Shown here piece by piece: positions 1-8,996 of a DNA stretch of 64,000 bases. Position numbers and translations under genes: made by a program. Source of the stretch: Pseudoalteromonas sp. Z1A8 (lineage in GTDB: Bacteria; Pseudomonadota; Gammaproteobacteria; Enterobacterales; Alteromonadaceae); NCBI RefSeq assembly GCF_011378855.1, contig NZ_WTLB01000017.1, forward strand, positions 1 through 64,000, in the 5' to 3' direction. The notes under the pieces are model-generated. The model did no database searches, was not told where the DNA came from, and saw only the letters and a program-made list of their open reading frames with translations. The number at the start of each line of letters is the position of its first letter. Position 1 is the first letter of the stretch.

Positions 1-29
1 AGGATGGCTTAAGTTACAAGCCATCCTGG

Positions 30-86
30 AAGGCTACGATTTAGCAAAATCTCTTGAGCCAGACTTGTGATCAAGAGACAGCCTTT
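30..86 (-). terminator. Hairpin downstream of the DUF1826 gene, probable terminator
   Basis: An 8-bp perfect stem, TCTCTTGA at 50-57 with TCAAGAGA at 71-78, is followed on the minus strand by four Ts. It is nested in a weaker AAGGCT/AGCCTT pair at 30-35 and 81-86. The position just past the minus-strand operon suits a Rho-independent terminator, but the T-tract is short. A separate perfect 10-bp hairpin lies at 1-27 (arms 1-10 and 18-27). Confidence 0.4.
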
Positions 87-122
87 ATGGAGCGTTTTTT
101 ATGTAATGCAATACTTAGCGTA

Positions 123-812
123 TTAAATAAAATCTAGGGTTAGCAATAAGCGTTGCTCGTTTGCAGCTACCGGTGGTGAGCGATGCACTAAACCGGCTCC
201 TTCGTTGTCATTCCAGTATTCTCCTTTAAGCAGGGCAACATCACCTTTTGTTAGCTGGTTAATATTACTTAAGCTTTTAAATAATCCAGACTCTTCATCT
301 GGTTTACCTAAATTACCAGTACCTAGCTTTGAGCGGTTTACATCGCTGTGATTTAACCACTGCGTAGCAACGCCTTGGTAGGTTGTAACTAATCGGCACG
401 GAATTTTGTCTACATGAAAACGCGGACACATGGGTTTATCCAATACTTTTAGTCTTAAACCTGCGCGCTTTAAATCAAACAGGCAGCAAAACATTTCAAC
501 AAGTAGGGCAATGTCTTCACAAAGTGTATTAACCTCATCGCGGTTATTATCTTCTGGCTTAAGCTCCTTTATTAACTGATCAAACGCATCATCGGGCGAT
601 ACAGCAAGTTCTAATGGTTTTAACGTGCTGGTGGCAATGAGTGTATTAACAGCTTTTGTTAGCTTTTCGGCTGCGCTTCTTTGCCAAATAACAATGTTGG
701 TATCTTCGTTATAAATTTGCGGAAGTACATTAGCATTAGTGCTTTGAGCCGCTTTACGCAATAGCTGCATTGTAGCTGGCGTAGAGTGAGTTAAAGGGGC
801 TAGTGCGTTCAT
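123..812 (-). CDS. DUF1826 family protein
   Basis: A 229-residue protein resembling the DUF1826 family, whose function is not established. No signal peptide or membrane segment is visible. The gene is translationally coupled to the COG0523 GTPase upstream: its ATG at 812-810 overlaps the GTPase stop in a TAATG junction, which is why I prefer this start over an in-frame ATG 15 bases upstream. DUF1826 genes are often found beside COG0523 GTPases in marine gammaproteobacteria, which suggests a role in metal (probably zinc) allocation; that is inference from context. Two cysteines lie close together near residue 110 (MFCCLFD) and a third near 130, with a CPRFHVD motif, so metal binding is conceivable. 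Confidence 0.75.
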   Translation of the reverse strand: MNALAPLTHSTPATMQLLRKAAQSTNANVLPQIYNEDTNIVIWQRSAAEKLTKAVNTLIATSTLKPLELAVSPDDAFDQLIKELKPEDNNRDEVNTLCEDIALLVEMFCCLFDLKRAGLRLKVLDKPMCPRFHVDKIPCRLVTTYQGVATQWLNHSDVNRSKLGTGNLGKPDEESGLFKSLSNINQLTKGDVALLKGEYWNDNEGAGLVHRSPPVAANEQRLLLTLDFI

Positions 813-2011
813 TATTCTTCCTCCCAAATAGGGAACGGGTCGTTATAGGTTCTCCAAAAGTCCTTACCCTTAAGTACGGCGTCTTCTGATAATAAGCAGT
901 CATCAAGAGCCTCAATCATCGCTTGTTGATTCAAAGACTGACCAATAAACACCAGCTCTTGACGCATATCGCCAAAGGGTTCCACCCATTTATTATTTAT
1001 GTCAGCAAGCAATTCGGGCTCTGTAGGCCACTCTTTTTGGGGGATGGCTTTAAAAAACATGCCAGCAAATCCGTAGTGAGCAATACCGCCTGCTTGGCTC
1101 CATTGCCCGCAAAATAAAGGCCGAGTAGCCAGCCAAAAGTAACCTTTTGAGCGAATAAGCTTGCCATATTTTTCGGTACTGTGAAGAAAGTTATAAAACT
1201 TTTCAGGATCAAATGGGCGGCGCGCCGTATAGTTAAAGCTGCTAATACCATACTCTTCGGTCTCGGGAATATGTTCACCGCGCATTTCTTTAAGCCAGCC
1301 TGGAGCTTGTTGGGCTCGCTCAAAATTAAACAGGCCGGTGTTTAGCACTTCATTAATATTAATATTACCGTTTGATATAGGAATAATTTTAGCTTGAGTA
1401 TTAAGCGTATTTAAAATGGCAGTAAGTCGGTTTAATTCATCGTTTGTAATTAAATCAGTTTTACTAATTAAAATAACATCGGCAAATTCAACTTGATCAA
1501 CAAGTAGGTCAGCGACGCTTCGCTCGTCGTCTTCTCCTAACGATTCGCCAGTATCTTGTAGATCGTTTGCTTGTTCGTAATCGTTTAAAAAGTTAACCGC
1601 GTCAACTACGGTTACCATGGTATCAAGGGTGGCAACATCACCAAGTGAAATACCGTTTTCATCAGCAAAGGTAAATGTTTCGGCAACCGGTAGGGGCTCA
1701 GATATACCCGTTGATTCAATAACGAGGTAATCAAAGCGGCCCTCTTTTGCAAGCTTGCCAACTTCAACAAGTAAGTCCTCTCGTAGAGTGCAGCAAATAC
1801 AGCCGTTACTCATTTCAACGAGTTTTTCATCGCTGTGATTTAGCGATACACCACTTTTAATTGTTGCTGCATCGATATTTATATCGCTCATATCATTAAC
1901 TATAACGGCGACTTTTTTACCTTGCCTGTTATTAAGGATATGGCTGAGCACGGTTGTTTTACCAGCGCCTAAAAAACCAGATAACACTGTGACGGGCAGT
2001 TTATTTATCAT
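812..2011 (-). CDS. COG0523 (CobW/P47K) family GTP-binding metallochaperone
   Basis: A 399-residue P-loop GTPase of the COG0523 family. Visible motifs: Walker [10 protein letters not shown] at residues 12-20, the family's metal-binding CxCC (CICC) at 71-74, an ESTG segment after strand DYLVIES, and an SKTD base-specificity motif near residue 185. The C-terminal CobW_C domain follows, with [12 protein letters not shown] and GFAGMFF. Members deliver Zn, Ni, Co or Fe to client proteins; the Zur-regulated ones act under zinc starvation. Here a Zur-like dyad sits just upstream and a DUF1826 gene is coupled downstream, which favours the zinc branch. The metal itself is inferred, not shown. Confidence 0.88.
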   Translation of the reverse strand: MINKLPVTVLSGFLGAGKTTVLSHILNNRQGKKVAVIVNDMSDINIDAATIKSGVSLNHSDEKLVEMSNGCICCTLREDLLVEVGKLAKEGRFDYLVIESTGISEPLPVAETFTFADENGISLGDVATLDTMVTVVDAVNFLNDYEQANDLQDTGESLGEDDERSVADLLVDQVEFADVILISKTDLITNDELNRLTAILNTLNTQAKIIPISNGNININEVLNTGLFNFERAQQAPGWLKEMRGEHIPETEEYGISSFNYTARRPFDPEKFYNFLHSTEKYGKLIRSKGYFWLATRPLFCGQWSQAGGIAHYGFAGMFFKAIPQKEWPTEPELLADINNKWVEPFGDMRQELVFIGQSLNQQAMIEALDDCLLSEDAVLKGKDFWRTYNDPFPIWEEE

Positions 2012-2042
2012 TTTAGAGTCTTGCTAAATTACATTTTGCATT

Positions 2043-2060
2043 ATGTTATACTATATCAAT
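2043..2060. promoter_or_regulatory. Possible Zur box
   Basis: The stretch ATGTTATACTATATCAAT resembles the enterobacterial Zur core GTTATAnTATAAC with two changes in the right half. It lies 32-49 bases upstream of the GTPase start and overlaps possible -10 sequences for the minus strand. The dyad is imperfect outside the central 15 bases, so this is a candidate only. Confidence 0.4.
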
Positions 2061-2187
2061 TTGGTGTTCTAGTTCTGTTAGTCACTTTATTACTTATTTA
2101 TGTAATAACTCATCAAGTAACTCACTGTTTTAAGTATTATTCGTTCTAAAATTAAGAAGTGTTAAAGTTCAATTTCGTTGATTTTAA

Positions 2188-2208
2188 AAATGATAAGAGT
2201 TATCATTT
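2188..2208. promoter_or_regulatory. Fur-box-like inverted repeat
   Basis: AAATGATAA and TTATCATTT form perfect 9-bp arms around a GAG spacer. The inner TGATAAGAGTTATCA fits the 7-1-7 Fur pattern TGATAATnATTATCA with two changes. It ends 37 bases before the start of the siderophore-receptor gene, the expected place for iron repression. Confidence 0.75.
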
Positions 2209-2245
2209 AGCTTATTAACTACTTGCGCTCCTCTCAGGAATTATC

Positions 2246-4381
2246 ATGTTTAACCCTAGCTATTTGGCATTGAGTATTGCCGCGTCTTTATCTGCTTTTC
2301 CTCATTTGGCACTTGCCGAGCAAAATAAAGACATTGAAAAAATTGAAGTAACTGGTCGTGCTCAGCAGTTTTATCTTGAAACCGAAAGTAAGATTGGTAC
2401 TAAAACGAATTTAGATCTTATTAAGCTTCCTCAGTCTGCTCAGGTTTTAACAGAGCAACTTATAATTGACCAAGCAGCCCGCGACATTACCGATTTGTAT
2501 CGCTCAATAGCGGGTGTAAGTGAGTACAGCTACTCAAGTGTAACTTTTCGTGGTTTTAGAGACGACGCTAACGTATTTTACGATGGTGTACGTGGCGACC
2601 CGTATTCGGGCTTTGGTGTACCGCAGTTATTTAATGTATCACGCGTAGAAGTATTAAAAGGCCCTGCATCTGCTTTATATGGGGGTGGTGAACCTGGTGG
2701 AATGATCAACTACGTCACTAAAAAGCCAAGTTATACGCAAAGCAAAGAGCTAAAATTAACACTAGGTAATTTTAATACACGTGGTGCGTCGCTCGATATG
2801 ACCGGTGGTTTAAGCGACACAATGGCCTATAGATTAGGTGGTTTTTATGAAGAGCAAGACAGCTTTCGTAATAACGCAGACGCTAAAAATACCGAACTTA
2901 CTGGCGGTTTGCTATTTGATTTAAGTGATTCAACAACACTAACCACAAGTGTTGATTACATCAAACAAGACTTAGGGGGTAATCGTTTACGTGGCGTACC
3001 TGTTGACGACAATGGTAATTTTTTAGTTGACCCAAGTTATAATGCCAACGAAGCGGTTGATTATCAAGACATGGAAGCGTTAGTGCTTCAAGCAGATCTA
3101 AGTCATTATTTTAGTGATGATTTTTCGGTTAGTTCAACACTTCGCTATTTAGATAACGAACGTGACCAAGCTTACCATGAGTCGCAAAATTGGATAGATG
3201 TAAACGGCGATGGTTTAGCAAACATTGACGACGAGACAATTGGGCGAGAGTACCGTAAGCAATACCGTGCAAACGAAGAAATTAGTTTAACCACTGATTT
3301 TGTTTATAGCTTTGAACAAGGGCAGTTAGCGCACCAATTTTTATTTGGTGGCGACTACCACACCGTAGATACCGAGTACGATTACTTGCGTGCCCGCTTT
3401 GAGGCCGATGGCGTTGCTAATTTAAACATATTTAATTTAAATTACGGCGAAACCGACCCAAGCACTTATAACCTAACCGATTTAAACCGCGATGGCGTAG
3501 ATACCGATCGCTTTGGAATATACGCACAAGACGTAATAAGCATAGGCGAGCAGTGGACTATTATTGCAGGCCTGCGTTATGACCACTTTAAAGAGTTTAA
3601 CCAAGAAACTGGCTTTAGTTACTCAGATAACGGCGTAACCCCACGTGTTGCTGTGACCTACCAACCTGTTGAAAATACATCGGTATATATTAACTACTCA
3701 GAGAGCTTCAACCCAACATCATCGGCCGATCAAGAAGATGTAGAAAGCGAAGGTAACCTAGAGCCAGAAACAGGTAAACAAACTGAAATTGGTATGAAAA
3801 ACCAATGGCTTGATGGCAAAATAATGAGCACCTTTGCTATATACCAAATTAATAAAGAAAACGTAGTAATGAATAACCCAGAGGACTTAGGAGCGGGTGA
3901 CGGTATTGCTGCGCTTTTAAATATAGGTGAGGTAGAAAGTCGCGGGTTTGAAGCAACGCTCGTGGGCGATTTATCAGCGCATTGGACGGTAACCGCAAAC
4001 TACGCTTACAACGATACAAAAGTAGTTAAAGGAGTAACGGGCGACACTGTTTCAAATACATTTGGCGATGGTTCGCGCTTTTCTAATGCACCACGCCATC
4101 AGGCAGGTTTATGGACTCGTTACGCTATTGACTCAATTGACTCATCAATCGCATTTGGTGCTAATTACGTAAGTGAGCAGTTGAGCAGAGTAGGGCAAAA
4201 AGTTAAACCGTTTACCGTATTCGATATGAGCTGGACCACTCGCTTTGATGATGTTTTATTAAGCGTAAATATTAATAACTTATTTGATAAAGAATACGCA
4301 GTAAGTGGTTTTACTGAGCGTAATGGCCATTTTCCGGGTAGCCCACGTGAAATAGTAGGGCAAATAACGTATAAGTTTTAA
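2246..4381 (+). CDS. TonB-dependent siderophore receptor
   Basis: A 711-residue outer-membrane receptor. An N-terminal signal peptide ends near LALA at residue 24, followed by the TonB-box/plug start IEKIEVTGR. The plug domain carries VLTEQLI, the SVTFRGFRDD strand and the typical RVEVLKGPASALYGGGEPGGMINYVTK segment, in the arrangement of the siderophore-receptor subfamily. The 22-strand barrel ends with the aromatic C-terminus ITYKF. A CAGGA ribosome site precedes the ATG. The Fur-like box upstream supports ferric-siderophore import; the ligand is not deducible. It is monocistronic and closed by a hairpin terminator. Confidence 0.9.
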   Translation: MFNPSYLALSIAASLSAFPHLALAEQNKDIEKIEVTGRAQQFYLETESKIGTKTNLDLIKLPQSAQVLTEQLIIDQAARDITDLYRSIAGVSEYSYSSVTFRGFRDDANVFYDGVRGDPYSGFGVPQLFNVSRVEVLKGPASALYGGGEPGGMINYVTKKPSYTQSKELKLTLGNFNTRGASLDMTGGLSDTMAYRLGGFYEEQDSFRNNADAKNTELTGGLLFDLSDSTTLTTSVDYIKQDLGGNRLRGVPVDDNGNFLVDPSYNANEAVDYQDMEALVLQADLSHYFSDDFSVSSTLRYLDNERDQAYHESQNWIDVNGDGLANIDDETIGREYRKQYRANEEISLTTDFVYSFEQGQLAHQFLFGGDYHTVDTEYDYLRARFEADGVANLNIFNLNYGETDPSTYNLTDLNRDGVDTDRFGIYAQDVISIGEQWTIIAGLRYDHFKEFNQETGFSYSDNGVTPRVAVTYQPVENTSVYINYSESFNPTSSADQEDVESEGNLEPETGKQTEIGMKNQWLDGKIMSTFAIYQINKENVVMNNPEDLGAGDGIAALLNIGEVESRGFEATLVGDLSAHWTVTANYAYNDTKVVKGVTGDTVSNTFGDGSRFSNAPRHQAGLWTRYAIDSIDSSIAFGANYVSEQLSRVGQKVKPFTVFDMSWTTRFDDVLLSVNINNLFDKEYAVSGFTERNGHFPGSPREIVGQITYKF

Positions 4382-4390
4382 AGTGATTTG

Positions 4391-4420
4391 AGCGCGAATT
4401 TATCTCGCGCTTATTTTTTA
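4391..4420 (+). terminator. Rho-independent terminator of the siderophore receptor
   Basis: Arms AGCGCGA and TCGCGCT pair around a 7-base loop and are followed by TTATTTTTT, ten bases after the receptor stop. Confidence 0.75.
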
Positions 4421-4454
4421 TCGCTATTAAATTTAGCCGCTTCTTGTGTAGTGT

Positions 4455-4640
4455 TAGCGGCTTAGATATTGACTCTATTAGTAAAGTATCGAATATAAAC
4501 GTGGTTTTTGAAGTCCATTTTTTTAGCCAGTACATTACAAAAAAACGAATTAAAAACAGTAGTATAGCTATAAGTAAAAGGGAGGACGCTACGCTTAACC
4601 AAGGTGTGCTGTTAGAAAATTCCAGCGCTTTATTTAGCAT
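4455..4640 (-). pseudogene. Truncated start of a MscS-like mechanosensitive channel gene
   Basis: The minus-strand frame begins MLNKALEF, then has one strong hydrophobic segment (VASSLLLIAILLFLIRFFVMYWL) and the sequence KKWTSKTTFIFDTLLIESISKPL. That order resembles the N-terminus of small MscS-family channels, where a basic turn and a FDTLL/DDLL helix follow the first membrane span. After about 62 residues the similarity stops; the frame runs on with unrelated residues into the receptor's terminator. No pore helix or beta domain is present, so only a 5' fragment remains. Resemblance was judged by eye. Confidence 0.45.
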
Positions 4641-4701
4641 AACTTAAGCCTGTTCAATATAGTTTTATATATATTGCAGCAAGTTATGTTCCTTTGTTTG
4701 G

Positions 4702-4732
4702 AAAAAGTAGCTGCCGATTTTTAGTCGGCAGC
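4702..4732 (-). terminator. Terminator of the YeeE/YedE operon
   Basis: GCTGCCGA (710-717) pairs with TCGGCAGC (725-732); read on the minus strand the stem is followed by TACTTTTTCC. It lies directly after the stop of the last gene of the operon. Confidence 0.7.
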
Positions 4733-4737
4733 AAATA

Positions 4738-5139
4738 TTATACTTTTTTAGCTAACCACATACCGCCTAGCACGGCCGCAAAAAATAATAAAAACTCCAT
4801 TTTAAGAGACACTAATTGAACCAAGCCCGGGCCTGGGCATATGCCACTTAAACCCCACCCTAAACCAAAAAGTACTGAGCCAATAATTAAGCGCGAATCA
4901 ACTTTTTTTAAATCACTTAAATTAAATGTGCCTGAAATAAGTGGCTTCTCTTTTTTTGCAACCCATAACCATGTAAGCATCATTATTAGCATAGCAACAG
5001 CCATCACTATAATTAAGCTTGCGTCCCATTGGTTCCCGTAGGTAAGAAAGTTAATTACTTTAGCGGGGTTTGTCATACCGCTAATAATAAGCCCTAAGCC
5101 AAATATAAAGCCTATAAAAACCATCATAATTGCTTTCAT
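4738..5139 (-). CDS. YeeE/YedE-family (DUF6691) membrane protein, second half-transporter
   Basis: A 133-residue membrane protein with about four hydrophobic segments. The conserved GLGWGLSGICPGPGLVQL segment (residues about 93-111) carries the single cysteine typical of the second member of YeeE/YedE pairs. These pairs (also described as PmpA/PmpB or TsuA-like) import persulfide or thiosulfate-type sulfur through a chain of membrane cysteines. The gene starts 3 bases after the stop of the first half, so the two are co-translated. The substrate is inferred from the family. Confidence 0.82.
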   Translation of the reverse strand: MKAIMMVFIGFIFGLGLIISGMTNPAKVINFLTYGNQWDASLIIVMAVAMLIMMLTWLWVAKKEKPLISGTFNLSDLKKVDSRLIIGSVLFGLGWGLSGICPGPGLVQLVSLKMEFLLFFAAVLGGMWLAKKV

Positions 5140-5142
5140 TAT

Positions 5143-5556
5143 TTATCCTACAAGGTTTGCTGTAATAAAGGCGACGAGCATAAATGTGCACGTTGCAACC
5201 CAAGAGCGGGTAGAAAAACGCGACATGCCACACACGCCATGGCCACTTGTACATCCATTAGCTAAAGTTGTGCCTGCGCCAACTAAAAGCCCCGCAACAA
5301 TAATAAGCCAAGGCGGCAACTGTAATTCGCCCTCCAATAAAGAAGGGGCAAATACTCTTACAGCTACACCTGCCAACAATAACCCTAAAATAAAGTATAA
5401 CTGCCAACGCGAGCCCGAATTTGCTTTAGCAAATACAGACTTAACAATGCCCGATATGCCTGCAATTTTTCCGTATAAAACCAGTAATAACGTACACGCT
5501 ATACCAATTAATGCACCGCCTATTGCAGCCGATACGGGGGTGAATTCTGTTACCAT
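5143..5556 (-). CDS. YeeE/YedE-family sulfur transporter, first half
   Basis: A 137-residue membrane protein with four hydrophobic segments. The signature NGCTSGHGVCGMSRFSTRS near residues 99-117 holds two cysteines that in this family relay sulfur across the membrane. It sits between a FadL-like porin gene (stop 3 bases upstream) and the DUF6691 half (3 bases downstream), so the three form one tight operon. Similar operons elsewhere often include the sulfide-responsive repressor BigR and a sulfur dioxygenase; neither is present here. Confidence 0.83.
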   Translation of the reverse strand: MVTEFTPVSAAIGGALIGIACTLLLVLYGKIAGISGIVKSVFAKANSGSRWQLYFILGLLLAGVAVRVFAPSLLEGELQLPPWLIIVAGLLVGAGTTLANGCTSGHGVCGMSRFSTRSWVATCTFMLVAFITANLVG

Positions 5557-5559
5557 TTT

Positions 5560-6819
5560 TTAAATTTCCCAAACAATAGAAACACCTAAACCGGTTTGTT
5601 TCATTTCGATTGATAGTTGTTGATTTGGCGCTAAATAGTTAGCACCCGTTACTTTTTTAGCTGGCGAATAAAAAGCCATAGCGTTTAATTGTACCTTGTT
5701 GGTAAAAGAATGGCTAAAGCCCGTTGTAAAATGCCACTCTTGAACGCCCGGCGCTAAAATATTTAATATAACTTGTGACGAAGGGATAGGTTGCTCGGTG
5801 TAAGACACCCCAAAACGAATCTTTTGTTGCGATGTACGCTGCCACTGATAGCCAAGCTTATAAATAGTCATATCGTTCCAGCCAAATCCAGCACCTGCGT
5901 TAGCTCCTAAAGGCGCTGACATCAAGTTATCAACTGGGTTTGAAATACTTTTTACTTCGCTGTAATTTATTTTTTGCCAATCAAATACCACCTGATTACT
6001 AGGTGTAAGTTTATAAGCTGCACCAATTTGAAACGAACTTGGCAGATCAAATCCGCCTTGCTCTGCAAACAAACATTTATAGCTATCAAACTCTTCCATC
6101 GACACTGATGAGCGGTAACTTGCCCCCCAGCTTAATGACGAATTTATATCTTGGCTAATACCTAGTTGAATGCCTAGGCCTGTGCTTGTATCGGTGCCAT
6201 TATTTGTAAGCGCTTCTGGTGATTGCGAAAAAGGAGCAAAGTTTTCAAGCCCTTGTGCTTCAAACTGCTGCACCACGTAAATAGGGGATACACCAAGGCG
6301 TGTTTGTTCATTCAACTTATAGCTTACTGTTGGGCTAATAAAGAGCTGCTTTAAATCAACGCCTGCCGTACCACCATAAAAGGTTCCTTCAGGAGCTGAC
6401 TCTGCGCCGTACTCAGAATTCATACCGCCATTGCCATACACTAATAAGCCAATATTTACTTTTTCATTTAATTGGTGGCCAATAGCAAATTCTGGAATTG
6501 CGAATACGGAGTTATCGCTTTTTTGTGTTTTTGCTTCAAGATAAAAAGCGTCAGGGTAAAAAGTATCTACTTTCGATGCAGTGTATTTTCGCTCAGGTGA
6601 AAAAAGCTCTAAGCCCAGAGATAGCTGTGTTCCGTTTGGCAAAAAAGTAGCAGGATTATTAGCGCCAGACATTAACTCTTCTGACAGCGCTACACCTGCG
6701 CCAGCCATGCCTTTGTGGGTCATGCCGTAGCCGTGTGTAAAATACCCATTAGTAGCAAATGCACTGAACGAACCTAACGCACACGTTAAAGCTAAGCCTG
6801 ATATTAACTGTTTTTTCAT
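5560..6819 (-). CDS. OmpP1/FadL-family outer-membrane transporter
   Basis: About 419 residues. A signal peptide (KKQLISGLALTCALGSFSAFA) precedes the mature start TNGYFTHGYGMTHKGMAGAGVALSEE, the classic FadL N-terminal hatch segment, followed by NNPATFLPNG. The rest is alternating beta-barrel sequence. FadL proteins pass hydrophobic molecules such as long-chain fatty acids, alkanes or aromatics. The start is uncertain: an ATG at 6819 and a GTG at 6831 are in frame and neither has a clear ribosome site. Location first in an operon with two sulfur half-transporters is unusual for a fatty-acid porin and hints at a hydrophobic sulfur compound or elemental sulfur, which is only inference. Confidence 0.88.
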   Translation of the reverse strand: MKKQLISGLALTCALGSFSAFATNGYFTHGYGMTHKGMAGAGVALSEELMSGANNPATFLPNGTQLSLGLELFSPERKYTASKVDTFYPDAFYLEAKTQKSDNSVFAIPEFAIGHQLNEKVNIGLLVYGNGGMNSEYGAESAPEGTFYGGTAGVDLKQLFISPTVSYKLNEQTRLGVSPIYVVQQFEAQGLENFAPFSQSPEALTNNGTDTSTGLGIQLGISQDINSSLSWGASYRSSVSMEEFDSYKCLFAEQGGFDLPSSFQIGAAYKLTPSNQVVFDWQKINYSEVKSISNPVDNLMSAPLGANAGAGFGWNDMTIYKLGYQWQRTSQQKIRFGVSYTEQPIPSSQVILNILAPGVQEWHFTTGFSHSFTNKVQLNAMAFYSPAKKVTGANYLAPNQQLSIEMKQTGLGVSIVWEI

Positions 6820-7027
6820 TTTAGTAGACACATAAAGTTGGAATGGGCGGACAATAGCTAATTATTGATATTCTAAAAAGGAATTTAAATAGATTAGTTA
6901 TAATAAAAGGTAATAGAGCAATGGCTATAAAGTTAAAATAAATGAGCAAAGATTGCTATTTAACTTTTAGGTTATTTATATAGGGAGTCCATATAAGACC
7001 CTAGATAACGCTGCTTTATACAAAGGC

Positions 7028-7053
7028 AAAGCGGCGACTAGTATCACCGCTTT
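7028..7053. terminator. Hairpin after the sugar-porter gene
   Basis: AAAGCGG and CCGCTTT pair around a 12-base loop, 8 bases from the porter stop. The minus-strand T-tract is poor (GCCTTTG), so terminator function is uncertain. Confidence 0.35.
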
Positions 7054-7060
7054 TAAAAAA

Positions 7061-8485
7061 TCACATAGATTCGAGCGTTTTACCGCGCGTTTCTTTAATG
7101 TATTTAACAACAAAAAAGATGCTTATAAGTGCTGATAACGCATAAAAGCCGTATGCACCGGCAAGGCCTATATTGGCAAGCATAATAGGGAAGGTCATGG
7201 TGATTGCAAAGTTAGCAATCCACTGCGCACTGGCAGCAACAGCAAGCGCTGCACCACGAATACGGTTATTAAACATTTCGCCTAATAATACCCATACAAT
7301 AGGGCCCCAACTTAAACCAAAAAATACCACAAATAAATTTGCCATAATAAGTGCAAACGTACCCATGTTATCGCTAAGCGCAAGTTTGCCTGCTTCATCA
7401 AGGCCTGCGCTGCCAAATATATAAGTAAGCGCGCTTAAGCTAATAAACATACCAATACTGCCTACAAGCAGCAGTGGTTTACGGCCAACTTTGTCAACTA
7501 ACGCAATGGCAATAAAGGTCGATACAATATTAGTAGTGCCCGCTAATACATTTATAAATAACGATTGTGACTCATCAAACCCAGCGGCTTGCCAAAGCTC
7601 AGAGCCGTAATAAAACACCACGTTAATACCTACAAATTGCTGAAATACACTCAGCGCCACACCTACCCAAACAATTGGGTGTACTTTTTTACTGCCATCA
7701 ATAAATAAATCGCGAATACTTGGCTTTGTATCGCTATGCAAGGAGCGTTTAACATCGCTTATTTGCGCATCAACATTGTCGTTCGAAATTTTACTAAATA
7801 CCGCTTTGGCATCGTTTACTTTACCTTGCGCCACTAAATAACGAGGCGACTCCGGTATAAACAACACACCCACTAAAAACAATACTGCAGGCACAAGCTC
7901 TGCCCAAAACATCCAGCGCCAAGCGGCTATATCAAGCATTAAAATATTTTGCGCGCTGCCAGCTGCATCAGCTATTAAATAGTTACTTAAAAATGCCACA
8001 AATAAACCTAGTACAATAGCGAGTTGTTGCAGTGTAGCTAAACGACCACGTAGTGCGGGTGGCGCAACCTCAGCAATGTAAGCTGGCGCTAATACCGATG
8101 CTGCACCAATCCCTAAACCGCCAAATAAACGGTAAAAAATAAACTCCGCAGAGCTTTCGCTAATGCCCGAACCAAACGCACTAATGGCAAAAATAATAGC
8201 AGTGATGATCATAATTGCACGGCGGCCAAACTTATCAGCCAGCGGCCCCGCAGCAAGAGCACCTAAGGCACAGCCAAGTAACACAGACGCTACGTTAAAC
8301 CCTGTTGCCACACTGCTTGAATTAAATGCATTACCGAGTGCCGACACCGTGCCGTTAATAACGCCCGAGTCAAAACCAAATAAAAAGCCACCAATAGCAG
8401 CCACTGCAGAGATAAATATAACGTAAAAAAGAGAGGTGTTTTCAGCTGTGTTGGCTGAGTGGGAAGGCGGTGTGTGCGTTGTCAT
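7061..8485 (-). CDS. Sugar porter of the major facilitator superfamily
   Basis: A 474-residue, twelve-span transporter of the MFS sugar-porter family. Family motifs are all present: GFDSGVINGT in span 1, ADKFGRR between spans 2 and 3, ESPRYL after span 6, QQFVGINVVFYY in span 7, DKVGRKPLL between spans 8 and 9, and a C-terminal KETRGKTLE. Length and motifs match XylE/GalP-type proton symporters. The ATG has an AGGGC ribosome site. No sugar kinase or isomerase is adjacent, so the sugar is unknown; it stands as a single gene. Confidence 0.9.
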   Translation of the reverse strand: MTTHTPPSHSANTAENTSLFYVIFISAVAAIGGFLFGFDSGVINGTVSALGNAFNSSSVATGFNVASVLLGCALGALAAGPLADKFGRRAIMIITAIIFAISAFGSGISESSAEFIFYRLFGGLGIGAASVLAPAYIAEVAPPALRGRLATLQQLAIVLGLFVAFLSNYLIADAAGSAQNILMLDIAAWRWMFWAELVPAVLFLVGVLFIPESPRYLVAQGKVNDAKAVFSKISNDNVDAQISDVKRSLHSDTKPSIRDLFIDGSKKVHPIVWVGVALSVFQQFVGINVVFYYGSELWQAAGFDESQSLFINVLAGTTNIVSTFIAIALVDKVGRKPLLLVGSIGMFISLSALTYIFGSAGLDEAGKLALSDNMGTFALIMANLFVVFFGLSWGPIVWVLLGEMFNNRIRGAALAVAASAQWIANFAITMTFPIMLANIGLAGAYGFYALSALISIFFVVKYIKETRGKTLESM

Positions 8486-8996
8486 TATATGCCCTGAAAT
8501 ATAAATTAAATATAAAGGAGCATAATATCGTAAAGCGCTATGGCTGAATACATTTGTGCAGGTATAACGATTTAGCGGGTATAAATTAAGCAGTGCTTTA
8601 AAGGCTTTAGTTTGAAAGCGTTAGTTTAAGTACTTTGAAATTAAGTAGCGCCTTTTTTAAAGAAGATGTGGCCTAATTATTAAAAGTTTTGAATTCAATA
8701 GTTTTAAAATAAAGATAAATAGGCGCATTTATTCGATAGCCATAGTTAAAAAATGATTTCATGATATGAATGTTCATTAAACAACATACTTTGTATGAAC
8801 AGTGCTTGTTTTGTTCAATATTACTGTTCCCACCCATTTTTGTGTATTTTAGCGATTGCATAAACTGATATGAGGTTTAGTAATTGTTTACATGTGGTTA
8901 TTTGGTGGTTAAGGTAAATGCATTGTAATATAGGGACATTTGTGGATTTATAAAGCAACAAATGTCATAGACTAAGTTCCGTCTAGAGAGAGATAG
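8486..8996. other. Intergenic region, 511 bases
   Basis: Holds the divergent upstream regions of the sugar porter and of the next plus-strand gene. It is very AT-rich. I see no convincing gene; a 62-codon minus-strand frame at 8673-8861 has no ribosome site or protein-like composition. Confidence 0.5.

Noticed and set aside
7061..8485. The sugar porter as part of the catabolic locus
   Set aside because: It is 4 kb away, separated by unrelated genes, and I see no TTCGAA-centred operator upstream.
8673..8861. A 62-codon minus-strand frame in the 511-base gap
   Set aside because: No ribosome site, unusual composition and very AT-rich DNA; a chance frame.
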